Shown: one piece after another, positions 12,741 to 23,318 of the stretch | Numbering within the stretch: the stretch's first letter is position 1 | Layout: every line of letters starts with the position of its first letter | Assembly (NCBI GenBank): GCA_029721435.1 | Contig: CM056574.1 | Location: 31,109,001-31,173,000, forward strand | From: Gymnothorax reevesii | Taxonomy: Eukaryota > Chordata > Actinopteri > Anguilliformes > Muraenidae | Direction of reading: 5' to 3' | Length of the DNA stretch: 64,000 nucleotides | The notes under the pieces: model-generated | What the model saw: the letters and a program-made list of their open reading frames with translations, nothing else | Databases searched by the model: none | What the model was told of the DNA's origin: nothing | Position numbers and translations under genes: made by a program

Positions 12741-13014
12741 ACCTGTGCAGTGAAATGCACTGGGGATGATGATTGCCTACCACCTGTTGCGTGTACACTT
12801 CTCTGGTGTGCAGAGAACCTGGCTTTTACAGCGCCTCGCAGATCTCTCCATTTATGCTTTAAATCGGGGATACTGCGCTTACATCTCCCCACCGAAGCCA
12901 CATCCAGAACGATTCTCAGCTTAATTCCTCGGATCAGCCTTCATTGCTCGCTTGCCATACAACACCAACATCTGTGAAATTTGGTTTTCGGCTTTGGCTC
13001 GATGTCGCCATCAT
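12740..13014 (-). pseudogene. Harbinger Myb/SANT-like DNA-binding protein remnant
   Basis: Harbinger elements usually carry a second gene, a Myb/SANT-like protein that helps the transposase reach the nucleus and bind the element ends. On the minus strand, from paired ATG codons at 13014 and 13011, the frame gives a short leader and the family hallmark RKPNFTD. The middle is damaged by stops and a frame change. From about 12875 it reads DLKHKWRDLRGAVKARF and then VHATGG, matching the third-helix KRKWKDLK region and the TGGG tail of the family. The C-terminal part is lost where it abuts the transposase fragment. Convergent orientation is normal for the superfamily. Confidence 0.75.
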
Positions 13015-15064
13015 TGTCTTCCGTGTTCTATTAACAAATGCGGCTGCCCTGTATGTTCGTGATAATCTAAAAAGGGGATTGATTTTCTAATTGAGGATAT
13101 CTGTATAAACTAACTCGAGTCCTAGTAATTTTTTACCATTGGTAATACTGTGTAATTTAATGTGTGAATAAAGATAATATTAAATAGGCTACTCTAGATT
13201 GAGCCCTACCCTGGCAAATACCAAAGGACTATCTATTTGTTAATCAATTTTAGCCTTTAAAGAATAGCCGACATGGGAAGAATCATTATCCGTAAATGGG
13301 ATAATTGATTATAATAAAGTATTAGGCACAAGTTCAAGTGAATGTGTCGCTCAAATCAAATAGGATGATAGGTTATGGATATGGAATTCCGTCATTGCTG
13401 AGGCGGTTTCGGGGCGGGGAGATGACCGCGTGCGGGGTAAGAATCCTTGTTAAAGCGTTTCCATGTCCTTTAGTTGCAAACCTGACATCGGAGTAGTTTT
13501 CAAGTGCGCAATTTCTAAATGAGATCTCATATGTGAGATCATATAGTCTTTGATTGTCTTTGTGTGACTAGAATGTTCCCTTTGTCTTCTTCCCTGTCTT
13601 CCACGGAACAAACAGGCTGGTGTAGGAGGGGCGCATTTTCAATGATCTGATTGCGCTGATTGAGAAGCGTTAAATTCTTTATTTATAATTTCATTATCGC
13701 GGCAATTTGTTTGTATGCATAGCTTTAATGCCATGGTGGCTAGAGTAAGAAATAACAAGTGTTTGTCACTAACATATTCCCCACCGCCGCAATTTTATGT
13801 GTCCGTACGGATGGAGCCCAATGCTATATCCCCCGCTTCGTGCTAATCGCGCGGCGGGGGATAAATAAAGAGATGTCTGAATTACGTCTTGTACGGCCTA
13901 CTATTACAGCGGCATATAAAACCTCGTATCTTCAGAATGACAAACTTCACAGGAAAATAAAAAATAAATATAAAATAAAATAATAATAATTATTATTATA
14001 ATACAAATGGATATATATAGTTTAAAATAAAAATGTTTAATTTTGCATGTAAGAATAGTGGACATACGAGTTTTCGTTTCTTATCAGTTTGGAGATATGA
14101 GGTTTTATCAGCAGGCCGACGATATTCAAATTTAAAGTCTGGTTTGCATTTTCCATGGACCACAAATGCGTTTTCATGGTTAATCAGAAAATCCTTTTTC
14201 CATGTTTTCCTGATAGCCATAATCAATGAGCTTTGTACAGAGTCTGCCTCTCTTTTGGATCAGTCACACCTCTTTCATAAGGCCGCCTACATTCTGAAGT
14301 TAAGCGCTGTGGGCGTGATCGAAGCGAGTAGGGGAGAATACGCGTAACTCAAAAGCGCTTAACTCGAAGCGCGTAAAATAAGACTTACGCGCTAATGGGA
14401 GAATAGACCCCTAAGTGCTTAATTAGTGTATGCTGCCTTACTTTCTTAAGAAAAGTGTCAGGGAGTGATGAACAAAGGGAGCCAAAAGCAGGATGGAGTT
14501 CTTAAGTGGCTGAGTCAGGATGGTTCACAATCCAAGATTGAGCATTGGCACACGGAGCAATGAAGGACTGGCTAGATGCAGTCAGTGGCTTGGCAGTGGT
14601 CAGTGGTGAACAGTGTTTAGGTGGTCCGGACCAGAATCAATTCTCAATAGTCAATCCAGGTGGAGCTGGAGACATGGGGAAGAGGAACAGTGACTCTGAT
14701 CAAGGAGAAAGACAATGAGGACAACAACCAACATGAATACAGGGCAAAATAAAGAACTGGTACTTGAAGGAAACACAAAGACATACTGCACATCTAACAA
14801 TCTGTCACAAAAGATTACAAAAACAGGTACTTAGATTTACAACGAGTAACAAGAAGGCCCACGTGTGGGTGATAGTGTGTGGAAAGCTGAGAAGGAGGGG
14901 AGAAAACAACAAGACAATAATTGCATAAATGAGACGTCATTGCCAAAACTGATCCAGACAGCCAGATTGCAGGGAAAACTAAAAGATCCAAAAGATGTGA
15001 CAATTCCCACAATTGTCTCTGGAATGAGACAAGACATCCTAAGACTAGTGACTGGAAGGGAGTT

Positions 15065-15400
15065 ATAGTTAGATTTGACCCAGGGAAGAAGCAAGACCAC
15101 TTGGAGGATGTCTCTTGGTCAGGCAGCGCAGACATTTCCCTAACTCCTGGTTCAGCCTCTCCGTCTGGGAGCTGGTCTCCAGATGAAAGCCAAACAAGAG
15201 CCCTTGAACGGAAGGGAGCAGAAGACATTCCAGAACAACATGTGGGAGGAGTTTGATGGTTTCCTTGGCTGTGGCCGGCTTCACCAGCTGGACAAAATGG
15301 GCTTTGGAGAACTAGTCCACAATTGCAAGAACCACAGTTAGACAGTCTGACTCATTTAGCCCTGAGACAAAGTCTGTGACTCTGACCCTATCCATCTCAG
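15065..15400 (-). pseudogene. Gypsy integrase core fragment
   Basis: Integrase inserts the retrotransposon cDNA into host DNA. Minus-strand reading shows a DRVTDFVSGL-like motif (family TLDFVTGLP), then a VDxFSKAHFVQLVKPATAKE block and, near 15130, SSQTERLNQELGKCLRCL, matching the conserved GQTERxNQxLE..LRC segment. The N-terminal HHCC zinc-binding part is missing, and the frame ends soon after the QTER motif. Several frame changes and a stop near 15325 are present. It is non-functional. Confidence 0.8.
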
Positions 15401-15448
15401 GAACAAATAGTCATCCGTCTGGGTATCTCCATGGAGTACTGCACAAGC

Positions 15449-16135
15449 GCAAATAATTATATCCCCGAACGGTGTTCCGGGGATATTATGTTTTTGGTCC
15501 GACCGCCGCCACTGCCGCGCCGCCCTATGTGTTAACGCGATAACTTCAGTAATATTTCAATTAGAAATTTCATGTTTTGCATATAAGTAAGTATCATAAA
15601 GAGGAAGAACTGATTCAATTTTGTACAATTTACAATGTGTAGATTGGCCACCAGGGGCCAAAAATGGAAAAATCACTGTTTTTATCATATCTCTGGTATT
15701 TTTTGTTTGATTGACCTCAAATCAAGTGTAAATGGAAGGTCATGACCTGGGAATGTGTCCCATGATAACATTATACCTGTTTGGTTCAAAATCTTGACAC
15801 AAGGTGGAGCTTTGTCACATAAAATTCACCATTTTTGCCATATCTTTGGAGCCTTTTGTCCAATTGACATGAAACTATGTGCAACTGCAAGGTCATGACC
15901 TCACAACGTGTCACATGATGACATCATACCTGTATGGTTCAATATTTTGCCACCAGGTGGCGCTTTGTGATGGAAAATTACTATTTTGGCCATATCTTCA
16001 GAACCATTGTCCGATTGACCTGAAATTAAGTTCAAATGAAAATCTATTCAAGGTCTATTCAAGGATTGGGGAATTGGAGGATTGGGACGTTCGGGGATAT
16101 ACCCCAAGCCATCGCCTCTGACGGCATAAGCCTAG
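15449..16135. repeat. CCCCGAAC-bounded repeat with 150-bp units
   Basis: The left end is a hairpin: ATATCCCCGAAC (15459-15470), three bases, GTTCCGGGGATAT (15474-15486). The same GTTCGGGGATAT word closes the repeat at 16089-16100. The interior holds three diverged units starting near 15647, 15796 and 15949 (spacing 149 and 153). Each has a CCACCAGG-like word, a GGCCATATCT(T/C) block, a TTGACCT(C/G)AAAT block and GGTCATGACCT. It interrupts the gypsy pol gene. No coding capacity is visible and its mechanism of spread is unknown to me. Confidence 0.65.
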
Positions 16136-16164
16136 TTTTCTCAGGTAAATGTGCTGGGATGGGA

Positions 16165-17361
16165 AGGGGCATCAGGCTTGGTACTCTTGGATCCAGGGTG
16201 AGTAAGTAAGGTCAAATTGAAATGGGCGAAGGATAGAGACCACTGAGCCTGCTAGATATTCTATTTCTTAGCAAAACTGATATTTTCCAGGTTCTGGTGA
16301 TCAGTCCAGGCAAGGAATGGCAGGCCATCCCAGCCAGTGCTGCAACTATTCGAAGGCCTGTTATCAGCAAGTAACTCCCAGTCGCCAATTTAGGAGGTCC
16401 TCTCCATCTGGGGTCAGCTTATGAGAGAAGAAGGCGTAAAGATGTACTGTACTGTCAGCTGCCTAATGGGAGCAGACAGCCCCCATGCAAATGTTTGAGG
16501 CATCAAACTAGCTCTTTGAAACAGGGAAAGCCATATCTGGACCACTGGAGGACTAGTCTTTAGCTGGCAAAATGCAGAGGCAGTCAAGGGGGTCCAATGG
16601 AAAGGCATCATAAAGGAGGTCAGGGCTGTCGAAGGGATGGTAACCATGCTGTACCCCTGGATGAAAGGCTAATTGAAATTGGTTAACTTAAGAGATGCTG
16701 CAGGTTGCAGATGATCAGAGAGCTCCAGCTAGTCCTTAACTGCTTGCATTTTGTGGGTGCCCATGCAAATCCCCTTGGGAGACAATGAAGCCCAATAATT
16801 GAATGGAGGTGTGGCAGAACTCAAACTTCTCAGGGTTGAGGTACAGCTGATTTGACAGAAGTCTCTTGATGATCTGTCAAACCTGCTGGGTATGCTCCTC
16901 CCAGGTGTAGGAAAACACTGAGATGTCATCTTGGTAAACAAAGCGGGTTATCAAGTCATGTAGCGTGTTATTAATGAGCTTTTGGAAGACTGTAAGGGCA
17001 TTAGTGAGCTCGACGGACATCACCAAGTACACGTATTACTGGAGAAGGTATCAAAGGCAGTTTTCCACTCATCTTCTTCATGGATACAGACAAGGCGTTG
17101 TGCATCGTGCATGTATAGCCTAGTGAAGAACCTGTGTCTATGAAGACTGCAGATAGTGGAATCCATTTGCGGATGAGGGTAATGGTTCTTGATTATGATG
17201 GAATTAATCTCACAGAAGTTAATGCGAGGGTAAAGTGAACTATCCATCTTGACCATGAAGTAGATACCAGCCTTGGCAGGGAAAGAGGATGGGTGGTTTA
17301 TTCTGGATACCAGAGGTTCGGAAATGTATTCATCCATGGACTTAGTTTCTGGAAGGGACAA
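16165..17361 (-). pseudogene. Gypsy reverse transcriptase and RNase H, broken
   Basis: Reverse transcriptase and RNase H copy the element's RNA into DNA. From 17361 the minus strand reads SLPETKSMDEYI, PAKAGIYF, IIIKNHYPHPQ and EDEWKTAFDTF, the standard N-terminal RT blocks of Ty3/gypsy. The catalytic motif FVYQDDIS lies near 16940-16920, with both aspartates kept. It is followed by an IQLLGF(I)VSQG block (16810-16770), WTPLTASAFCQLK (16600) of the connection region and, near 16330-16280, AWTDHQNLE of RNase H. THPGSKSTKPDA (16195) matches the usual end of RNase H (RPGSKNxKPDALSR). Stops and frameshifts separate these blocks, so the enzyme is dead. Confidence 0.85.
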
Positions 17362-17649
17362 GGAGTGCAGATTACCTCCATGGGGCCATGTTCAAGGAAG
17401 TAGATTGGTGGGGCAGTCATGAGGCATCAGGTCAACGAGGACGGAGAAACATTGCCTCCTTTGCTAAAGATCTAGCAAAGATCAGGACTGATGCAGGGAA
17501 TTTTACTCAGGTCTAGTGTCCTGTTGAAGCTGGAGAGAGGCGATGCAACTATACTGGGAGCCAAACTAAAACAGGACTTGAGGATATTCCAGGATGGGGC
17601 CTCTTATAATTGACATGAGGGTTGTATTACTCCTGCCAGACTATTCTCA

Positions 17650-18860
17650 AAACCACAATAACATGCAAATTATCCTTGAGGTAAAACACTAGGTCCTCAT
17701 GGGGTTTTCTAAACATGCACAGTTGCACAAGACTGATTGCCTCCAGAATTTCCATCTAAGGTATCTGTGTGAAAGCCAAGGAGTAGACAGGCATTTTAAG
17801 ATGAGTGATAGACACCTCCAGACCCTGGGAAAAAGCAGGTTGGAGGATGTTACCATCTGCACTGAAGTCAATGAGGGCCTTGCCATTCAGCTGATGGCTT
17901 TACCAAAAGAATTGTTCATGTAATTCTGGCTGGGGGGAAATGGAGATTGAAGCACCAATTAGCCCCTCTTCTCCTTGGGCTAGGCGTGGTCGTCGGACAG
18001 GGCAGGAGGCTAGCAAATGGTTGACGCCACCACAGTAGAAGCCGACATCAATCCACTGGTGGTGTTCAGGAAGGGACAGCCGGGTCAGTGCAATCTACCA
18101 ACATGGGCTCGGCAGCTGGTGAGATGGGAGTTGACTCAGTGGTACAGTCACATTACACAGGCAAAGATGGAGCCCGAGAACAGGCAAGTCAGTCCAGCAT
18201 CTGTCCTGTAGGCGGGCATCAATCTGGAGAGTGAGAGCTACCAGGCCATAAAAATCCTGGGGAAAGTCGCAGGTGGTCGGCTCGTCCTCAAGGTGGGCTA
18301 CTTGCTCATTAAGGAATTCAGTGTACAGAGCACAGGAGTTCTAGTTGGTGATGCTAACAAGCTTACAGAATTCAATTGAATAATTGGAGACAAAGAGGTT
18401 CCCCTGATGCAGATGGAAATGGTGATAAGCAACTGCATGCCAGACTGGGAACGGTTGAAGACTTTTATTTCTTCCATGAACATCAGGAAGAGGGGTTTTC
18501 GACCTTCCCACTGGCAGCTGGTCGACCATCTGTTCTTGCAGTCAGAAAAAGCTACCATGACTCACATAGTGGGGAAGGAGGAAGGTTGAAGCTCAAACAT
18601 TATAGAATATTGTGATTAGAAACTGCGGCAGAATGCACGTTCCCATCATATTGGTCCAGGGGCATGATGCTGGGCTCATTTACCATGAAGGGCAGACTTA
18701 GTCTTGCAGGACTGCAGTTGCGGTGGTGTCCTGAGCGAATCTGGCTTGCTTTGTGGAAGAGCAGGTATGATGGATATAGGCATGTGGAATGCACAAAAGG
18801 AGGGGCGAAGCAGTGAGACAATTATTGATTGATGAGAGTCAATTAAAAAAACAAAACTGA
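17650..18860 (-). pseudogene. Gypsy gag and protease, broken
   Basis: Gag packages the retrotransposon RNA. The minus strand near 18690 gives NEPSIMPLDQYDG, the usual gag leader; 18410-18370 gives a YSIEFCKLV block (family YSIEFRTLA). Around 18040 a degraded CCHC-like zinc knuckle (YCGGVNHLLASC) is readable. Near 17880-17850 ALIDFSADGN matches the protease ALIDSGAxxN motif, with the SG of the active site changed to FS. Multiple frame changes occur. A functional gag-pol is ruled out. Confidence 0.75.
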
Positions 18861-18960
18861 AACTGATGCAGACAGCCTGAAGATTACGGGGAAAACGAAT
18901 CAACAGATACACAAGACACGACTGACTGGACTGACGTTGAGCCCATGTACAGGCCAATAA

Positions 18961-20360
18961 TTTCTTAATTTACTCTGCATTGTACAAGTACTACATTAGG
19001 GCCACAACAGAGCTGTTAAACCACCATCATTTCATTTTCTGGCTCTCTGAGTTTCAGGTCAAGTCTGATGGGACTTCTTAGGACAATGGGAATATGAACT
19101 TGGATGTTATCTCATAAATCCCTTGGACTCAGGTGGGTGGGTGGTTCTCTAAATTTGGTTTATGACGTAAATGATATTCACACGGGTAACCAAATCATGT
19201 TTACTTCAACCATAACAGTTTTATTTTTCTTTTACTGCTTCAGCCTTGGTCTTTCTCAATCCTTCTTATGCACATTTTTTAATGATCTGCAGATTTTTTT
19301 CCCTCTCAGTTAATGATGAACAGCTTACATCATCAAGACAAATGGATCTCTTAGGACATGAAATGTTCTCTTTTTTCTGGTATTAAGAGGAGGGTGGGTT
19401 GTAGTGTGCTGGGGGATCCATTGTAGTGCTGTAATAAAAAATCAAATCTCTCTTCTCACTGCTGGAGATTATGTTCTCTCATAACGTCTCAGTAGCAGAA
19501 CAAAAATAATCTCCCCAAAAGGACGCATCCCAGCACTAGCCCATGTTTTGTAGGAATTAAAGATGGCAGTAACAGCCGTCCTCTTGGCACAGTCCAGATT
19601 CACAACTACAGGGCGTCTCTTCAAGAGTGGTTAAGCAGCCAATGGCATTCTTGCTTTTTAGTTCAACCGAAAGCCTGTGGAGAGGTGCGTAGGAGGGGAG
19701 AGAGGGAGGGCGCCTGTCTAAAAGCAGGGTGCTATGTAGATAGAGCAGGAGGGGCTGAGGTGTGGGGGGGGGCAGTCATAGGTGTGATGTTGGCAGGGTT
19801 TCTCTGGAATGAGACCGGAGAAGGAGATGTACTGTTGGGGACTCAAAAGTAATTTGGAGCATATGCCTTGGAGAAAAAGGGTGTTTGAGGATCTTTTAGT
19901 GGGATTAGTGGGGAAATAGGGTTGCGGGGTTCTGTAAGGGTTGGGAAATCTGGCAACAAAAGAAGTGAAACTCAGCAGCCGCTCCTGCTGCTGGACCGGG
20001 AACCTCTCATTCCCATATGAAAACAACGCTGTATCCATGACAGCAACAACAAGCCTTTTTAGACCAGGAAGAGAGGGCTAGCCTATATAAGAAAATGTCC
20101 TCAACTGAGAGACTGACTGACATTCCTTGTTCAATGTCTCGCAAAGTTTTCTGTCCTGTCAGATATCTGCCTAGGGTAAAAGCCAATTAGCTTTAAATGG
20201 AATGGAAAATTATATTATAATTGGTTTATTACATATATGCACTCATGACTCACCTATTAATTTATTAAATCATGAAATCCACCACTTTTTGACCTTGTGG
20301 AGGACTTTACAAGACTTTTAAAGGTAATGCCCTTTAATAATAATATTTTTTGCTGTTTTT
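18961..20360. other. Stretch without confirmed genes
   Basis: No gene can be confirmed. The left part may include decayed gypsy LTR. A minus-strand TATATA (20084-20089) lies about 46 bases upstream of an ATG at 20038 in a good initiation context (G at -3, G at +4) that opens 106 codons to 19718. The protein matches nothing I know, and this is treated as a finding, not a gene. Confidence 0.4.
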
Positions 20361-20390
20361 GTTGTTGTTGTTGTTGTTGTTATTATTATT
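20361..20390. repeat. (GTT)n(ATT)n microsatellite
   Basis: About seven GTT units followed by three ATT units. Confidence 0.9.
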
Positions 20391-22167
20391 AATGTCAGCT
20401 ACATTTCATACAAATTCTGCAACACATATTGACACTTGGCTTTAGCAGGATCCAGCTAAACTAAGCTCAATTAGTCTTGTTTTCATATTATACGTTATAA
20501 TCATGTTTTTTTTTCTTTTGATCCAATTTTTATTGGCTCCTTATCTAAAGGGTAACACGTATCTTAACAAGCACAAAGCCATGAAGACCAGCAGCACGTA
20601 ATGCACATGTGCCACTAAATGTTCCTACTAATGTCCATGAGTGAGCGAGTGGCCAAAATTTGCAACGCATGGCCCAGAGCAGCAGTTTTTGGCCCCCTGG
20701 GAAAAATGTACCATATATACATTAAAGTATTAGACCTTAATCCTCCCAGCGTTCCCATATAGGAACATGATTTTTGATGGAAATTTCTCCCTGTTCCATT
20801 TGATGTATTCCAAGACTATTATTCTTCTTCGATACAGTATAGGCTAAGGTTCAACAAAAGTCAGTTGCTTAAAGGAACAGTCCACCATATTTTCATAATG
20901 AAATATGTTTTTCTATTAAATGAGACGAGATGATACGTACCTCTTCGAGCTTTGAGCGACCACCCAGTCAGCCAGACGCGCTGCCACTCCTGTTAGCATT
21001 TGTAGCCAGACTCATTGTGGTCAACGGTATTTTTCGGGGCTGTAGTTAGATGCGACCAAAGTCTTCCACATTTTTCCTGTTTACAAAGGTTTATATGACC
21101 AGTGACATGAGTTCGGGTTCGGGTACGCAAATCCAAACGTGGCTTTTTCTATGCTGTGGGAAGTGCGTACTATAGTGACAGGCGTAGTACTTCTGCGCGC
21201 TTCGACAGCGCATTGATACCTTCACTTCTGATTTCTTTTCTCTCCCACGACCCCCCCTACTTCCGTAAATACAACCAACGTGACTGCACAGCACTGCTTG
21301 GTACACAGTCAGGAAGCCAGAGCTTGCAGAAAATTATAAGTAAGGGATAATTAACGAGAAGGTGTGCATTCCACGAGTTGATTATCCCGCTTATACCATG
21401 GTCATTTGCCAGCAATATCAAATCGCAGCATTAATCTGAAACGGAGATTATGCATAACCCAACATTATGCGCGGTTATGCGGACTGTAGCTTACTTGCTA
21501 CCCACAATTACAATGAACTTATGACGGTTTCCGAAGTCAGTCTGCTGGCATAGCGCGTAGCTAGCAAACTGTCAGCAGTCGCTGATACACGAAGTGGACA
21601 CATTAGCTTCATTTGTAACCGTACTCAATTACAATGTTTTAATGGATAAAGCCTGATTTTTTCGCTGCTATAATATTTACAGTTGTTATTGCTTGAGTAC
21701 GAGTCAGCGAGGTGAAATAAGTCTGCTGGCATAGCAGGTGGCTAGCGAACTGTCAACAGTTGCTGATACATGAAGTGGACACGTTAGCTTTATTTGTAAC
21801 CGTACACAGTTACAATCATTTAATGAATAAAGCCTGATTTTTTCGCTGCTACAATATTTACGGTCATTATCGCTTGAGTACCCATTGTTAACCACCCCGC
21901 AGGACGCACTTATATGACGCCGCTAAATTTAGTGGAAATAAATGCTGCTAGGTTTCTGTTGTTCCCAGTCAAATATCAGCTCTAACATTGCTATGGTTAC
22001 AAGTTGGGTAGTGCATGAATTTCGAATGGTGAAACGACCGTAGCCGAACTACCTGTGCGGTTCCACGGTTTTAATGCATACCTGCCAGCTGCCAGCCAAT
22101 TAGAAAAAATTAAAAAAAAGTATTCACCCAGACCATGGTATAAAAGTAAATAATCAAGTGTGCTACT

Positions 22168-22329
22168 ATGGAACATTTTCAAATGGAGGACATAGATGCC
22201 GACGACTGTCTTGTGGCGGAGCCGGAGCCATATCTATTTGAACCGGAATATACCGAGGAGGAGCTAGCCGAAATGGACCGTGAGAGGGAAGAAGAAACAG
22301 ACGAAGATGAATCGTCTGTGAAGAAGTGA
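22168..22329 (+). CDS. 53-aa acidic leader peptide in the TTAA element
   Basis: A short frame in the loop of the fold-back element encodes 53 residues. It begins MEHFQMEDIDADDCLV, continues EPYLFEPEYTEEELAEMDRE and ends in an acidic EEETDEDESSVKK tail. About 40% of residues are Asp or Glu. The EPYLFEPEYTEEEL segment resembles, from memory, the N-terminal leader of fish proteins with a P2X7-receptor C-terminal-like zinc-binding domain, many of them transposon-encoded. The expected Cys-rich domain does not follow. It is probably the truncated first part of a transposon gene, and whether it is translated is unknown. The start is the only ATG preceding the conserved block in frame. Confidence 0.45.
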   Translation: MEHFQMEDIDADDCLVAEPEPYLFEPEYTEEELAEMDREREEETDEDESSVKK

Positions 22330-22730
22330 AGTGAAGGATCGCAAGCTACGTGCTTTGCCAGCAGACTGATTTCACCTCGCTGACTCGTATTCAAGTGATA
22401 ATGATCGTAAATATTGTAGCAGCGAAAAAAATCAGGCTTTATCCATTAAAAGATTGTAATTGAGTACGGTTACAAATGAAGCTAACGTGTCCACTTCATG
22501 TATCAGCGACAGTTCGCTAGCTAAGCGCTATGCCAGCAGACTGATTTCAGGTCGCTGACTGCGGAAACCGTCAGAAGTTCATTGTAATTGTGGGTAGCAA
22601 GTAAGCTACAGTCCGCATAATCGCGCATAATGTTGGGTTATGCATAATCTCCGTTTCAGATTAATGCTGCGATTTGATATTGCTGGCAAATGACCATGGT
22701 ATAAGCGGGATAATCAACTCGAAGGTGAGC

Positions 22731-22828
22731 ATTCCACGGTTTTAATGCTCTTCGCGGAGGCAACCACCCGACGCGTTATTTTATTTGCCTCCGCGTCGTG
22801 CATTAAACCGTGGAATGCACACCTTCTC
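22731..22828. repeat. Hairpin present only in the right arm
   Basis: GAAGGTGAGCATTCCACGGT..TTCGCGGAGGCAA faces TTGCCTCCGCG..AAACCGTGGAATGCACACCTTC. This near-perfect stem, about 45 bp per side, has no equal in the left arm, where GAAGGTGTGCATTCCAC (21359-21375) runs directly into GAGTTGATTATCCC. Confidence 0.7.
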
Positions 22829-23318
22829 GTTAATTATCCCTTACTTATAATTTTCTGCAAGCTCTGGCTTCCTGACTGTGTACCAAGTAGTGCAGTGCAG
22901 TCAAGTTGGTTGTATTTACGGAAGTGGGGGGGTCGTGGGAGAGAAAGGAAATCAGAAGTGAAGGTATCAATGCGCTGTCGAAGCACGCAGAAGGTGTTAC
23001 TACGCCTGTCATTATAGTACGCACTTCCCACAGCATAGAAAAAGCCACGTTTGGATTTGCGTACCCGAACCCGAACTCATGTTACTGGTCATATAAACCT
23101 ATGTAAACAGGAACAACGTGGAAGACTTTGGTCGCATCTAACTACAGCCCCGAAAAATACCGTTGACCACAATGAGTCTAGCTACAAATGCTAACAGGAG
23201 TGGCAGCGCGTCTGACTGACTGGGTGGTCGCTCAAAGCTCGGAGAGGTACGTATCATCTCGTCTCATTTAATAGAAAAACATATTTCATTATGAAAACAC
23301 GGTGGACTGTTCCTTTAA

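Larger units (their letters stand above)
11449..14412. mobile_element. PIF/Harbinger DNA transposon, internally deleted
   Basis: An 18-bp perfect inverted repeat, AGGGGTCTATTCTCCCAT, lies at 11449-11466 and complemented at 14395-14412. It is followed by subterminal ACGCGTATTCTCCC and GCGCTTAACTCG motifs facing inward at both ends. The two genes expected of Harbinger elements are present as remnants: a HARBI1-like transposase (plus, about 12307-12740) and a Myb/SANT-like protein (minus, 13014-12740). They run tail to tail, and the transposase catalytic region between them is gone. Length is 2964 bp. A SINE sits at 11937-12270. The target duplication is not clear; AA or a degraded TAA is possible. 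It cannot encode its own transposase. Confidence 0.85.
14413..18960 (-). mobile_element. Ty3/gypsy LTR retrotransposon remnant
   Basis: Reading the minus strand from right to left gives gag (about 18860-17940), protease (about 17900), reverse transcriptase (17361-16730), RNase H (16650-16165) and the integrase core (15400-15065), the pol order of Ty3/gypsy. All domains carry frameshifts and stops. Sequences outside the coding part at 14875-14985 and 18785-18905 resemble each other (GAGGGG, GAC(C/G)CAGACAGCC, GGGAAAAC) and may be decayed LTR pieces; full LTR limits cannot be set. A 690-bp repeat is inserted at 15449-16135, between RNase H and integrase. Confidence 0.8.
20873..23314. mobile_element. 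Giant fold-back TTAA transposon (Kolobok-like)
   Basis: The ends AGGAACAGTCCACC (20873) and GGTGGACTGTTCCT (to 23314) are immediately flanked by TTAA on both sides (20869-20872 and 23315-23318), the target duplication of Kolobok and piggyBac elements. The ends are the start of very long inverted repeats: 20873-21720 pairs with roughly 22355-23314, so most of the 2442 bp is a palindrome. A 181-bp direct repeat (21540 and 21721, starting GTCTGCTGGC) means the inner arm sequence is present twice on the left and once, inverted, on the right. The loop carries a short reading frame at 22168. No transposase is present. The Kolobok label rests on TTAA, the end sequence and the peptide. Confidence 0.8.

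Noticed and set aside
12366..12977. 203-codon open frame as a novel gene
   Set aside because: It crosses the Harbinger transposase in a mixed phase (SQASVSRCL is the true frame locally) and then runs antisense to the Myb-like remnant.
21091..23106. Matching open frames in the two arms of the palindrome
   Set aside because: They are reflections of the same inverted-repeat sequence and contain no recognisable domain.
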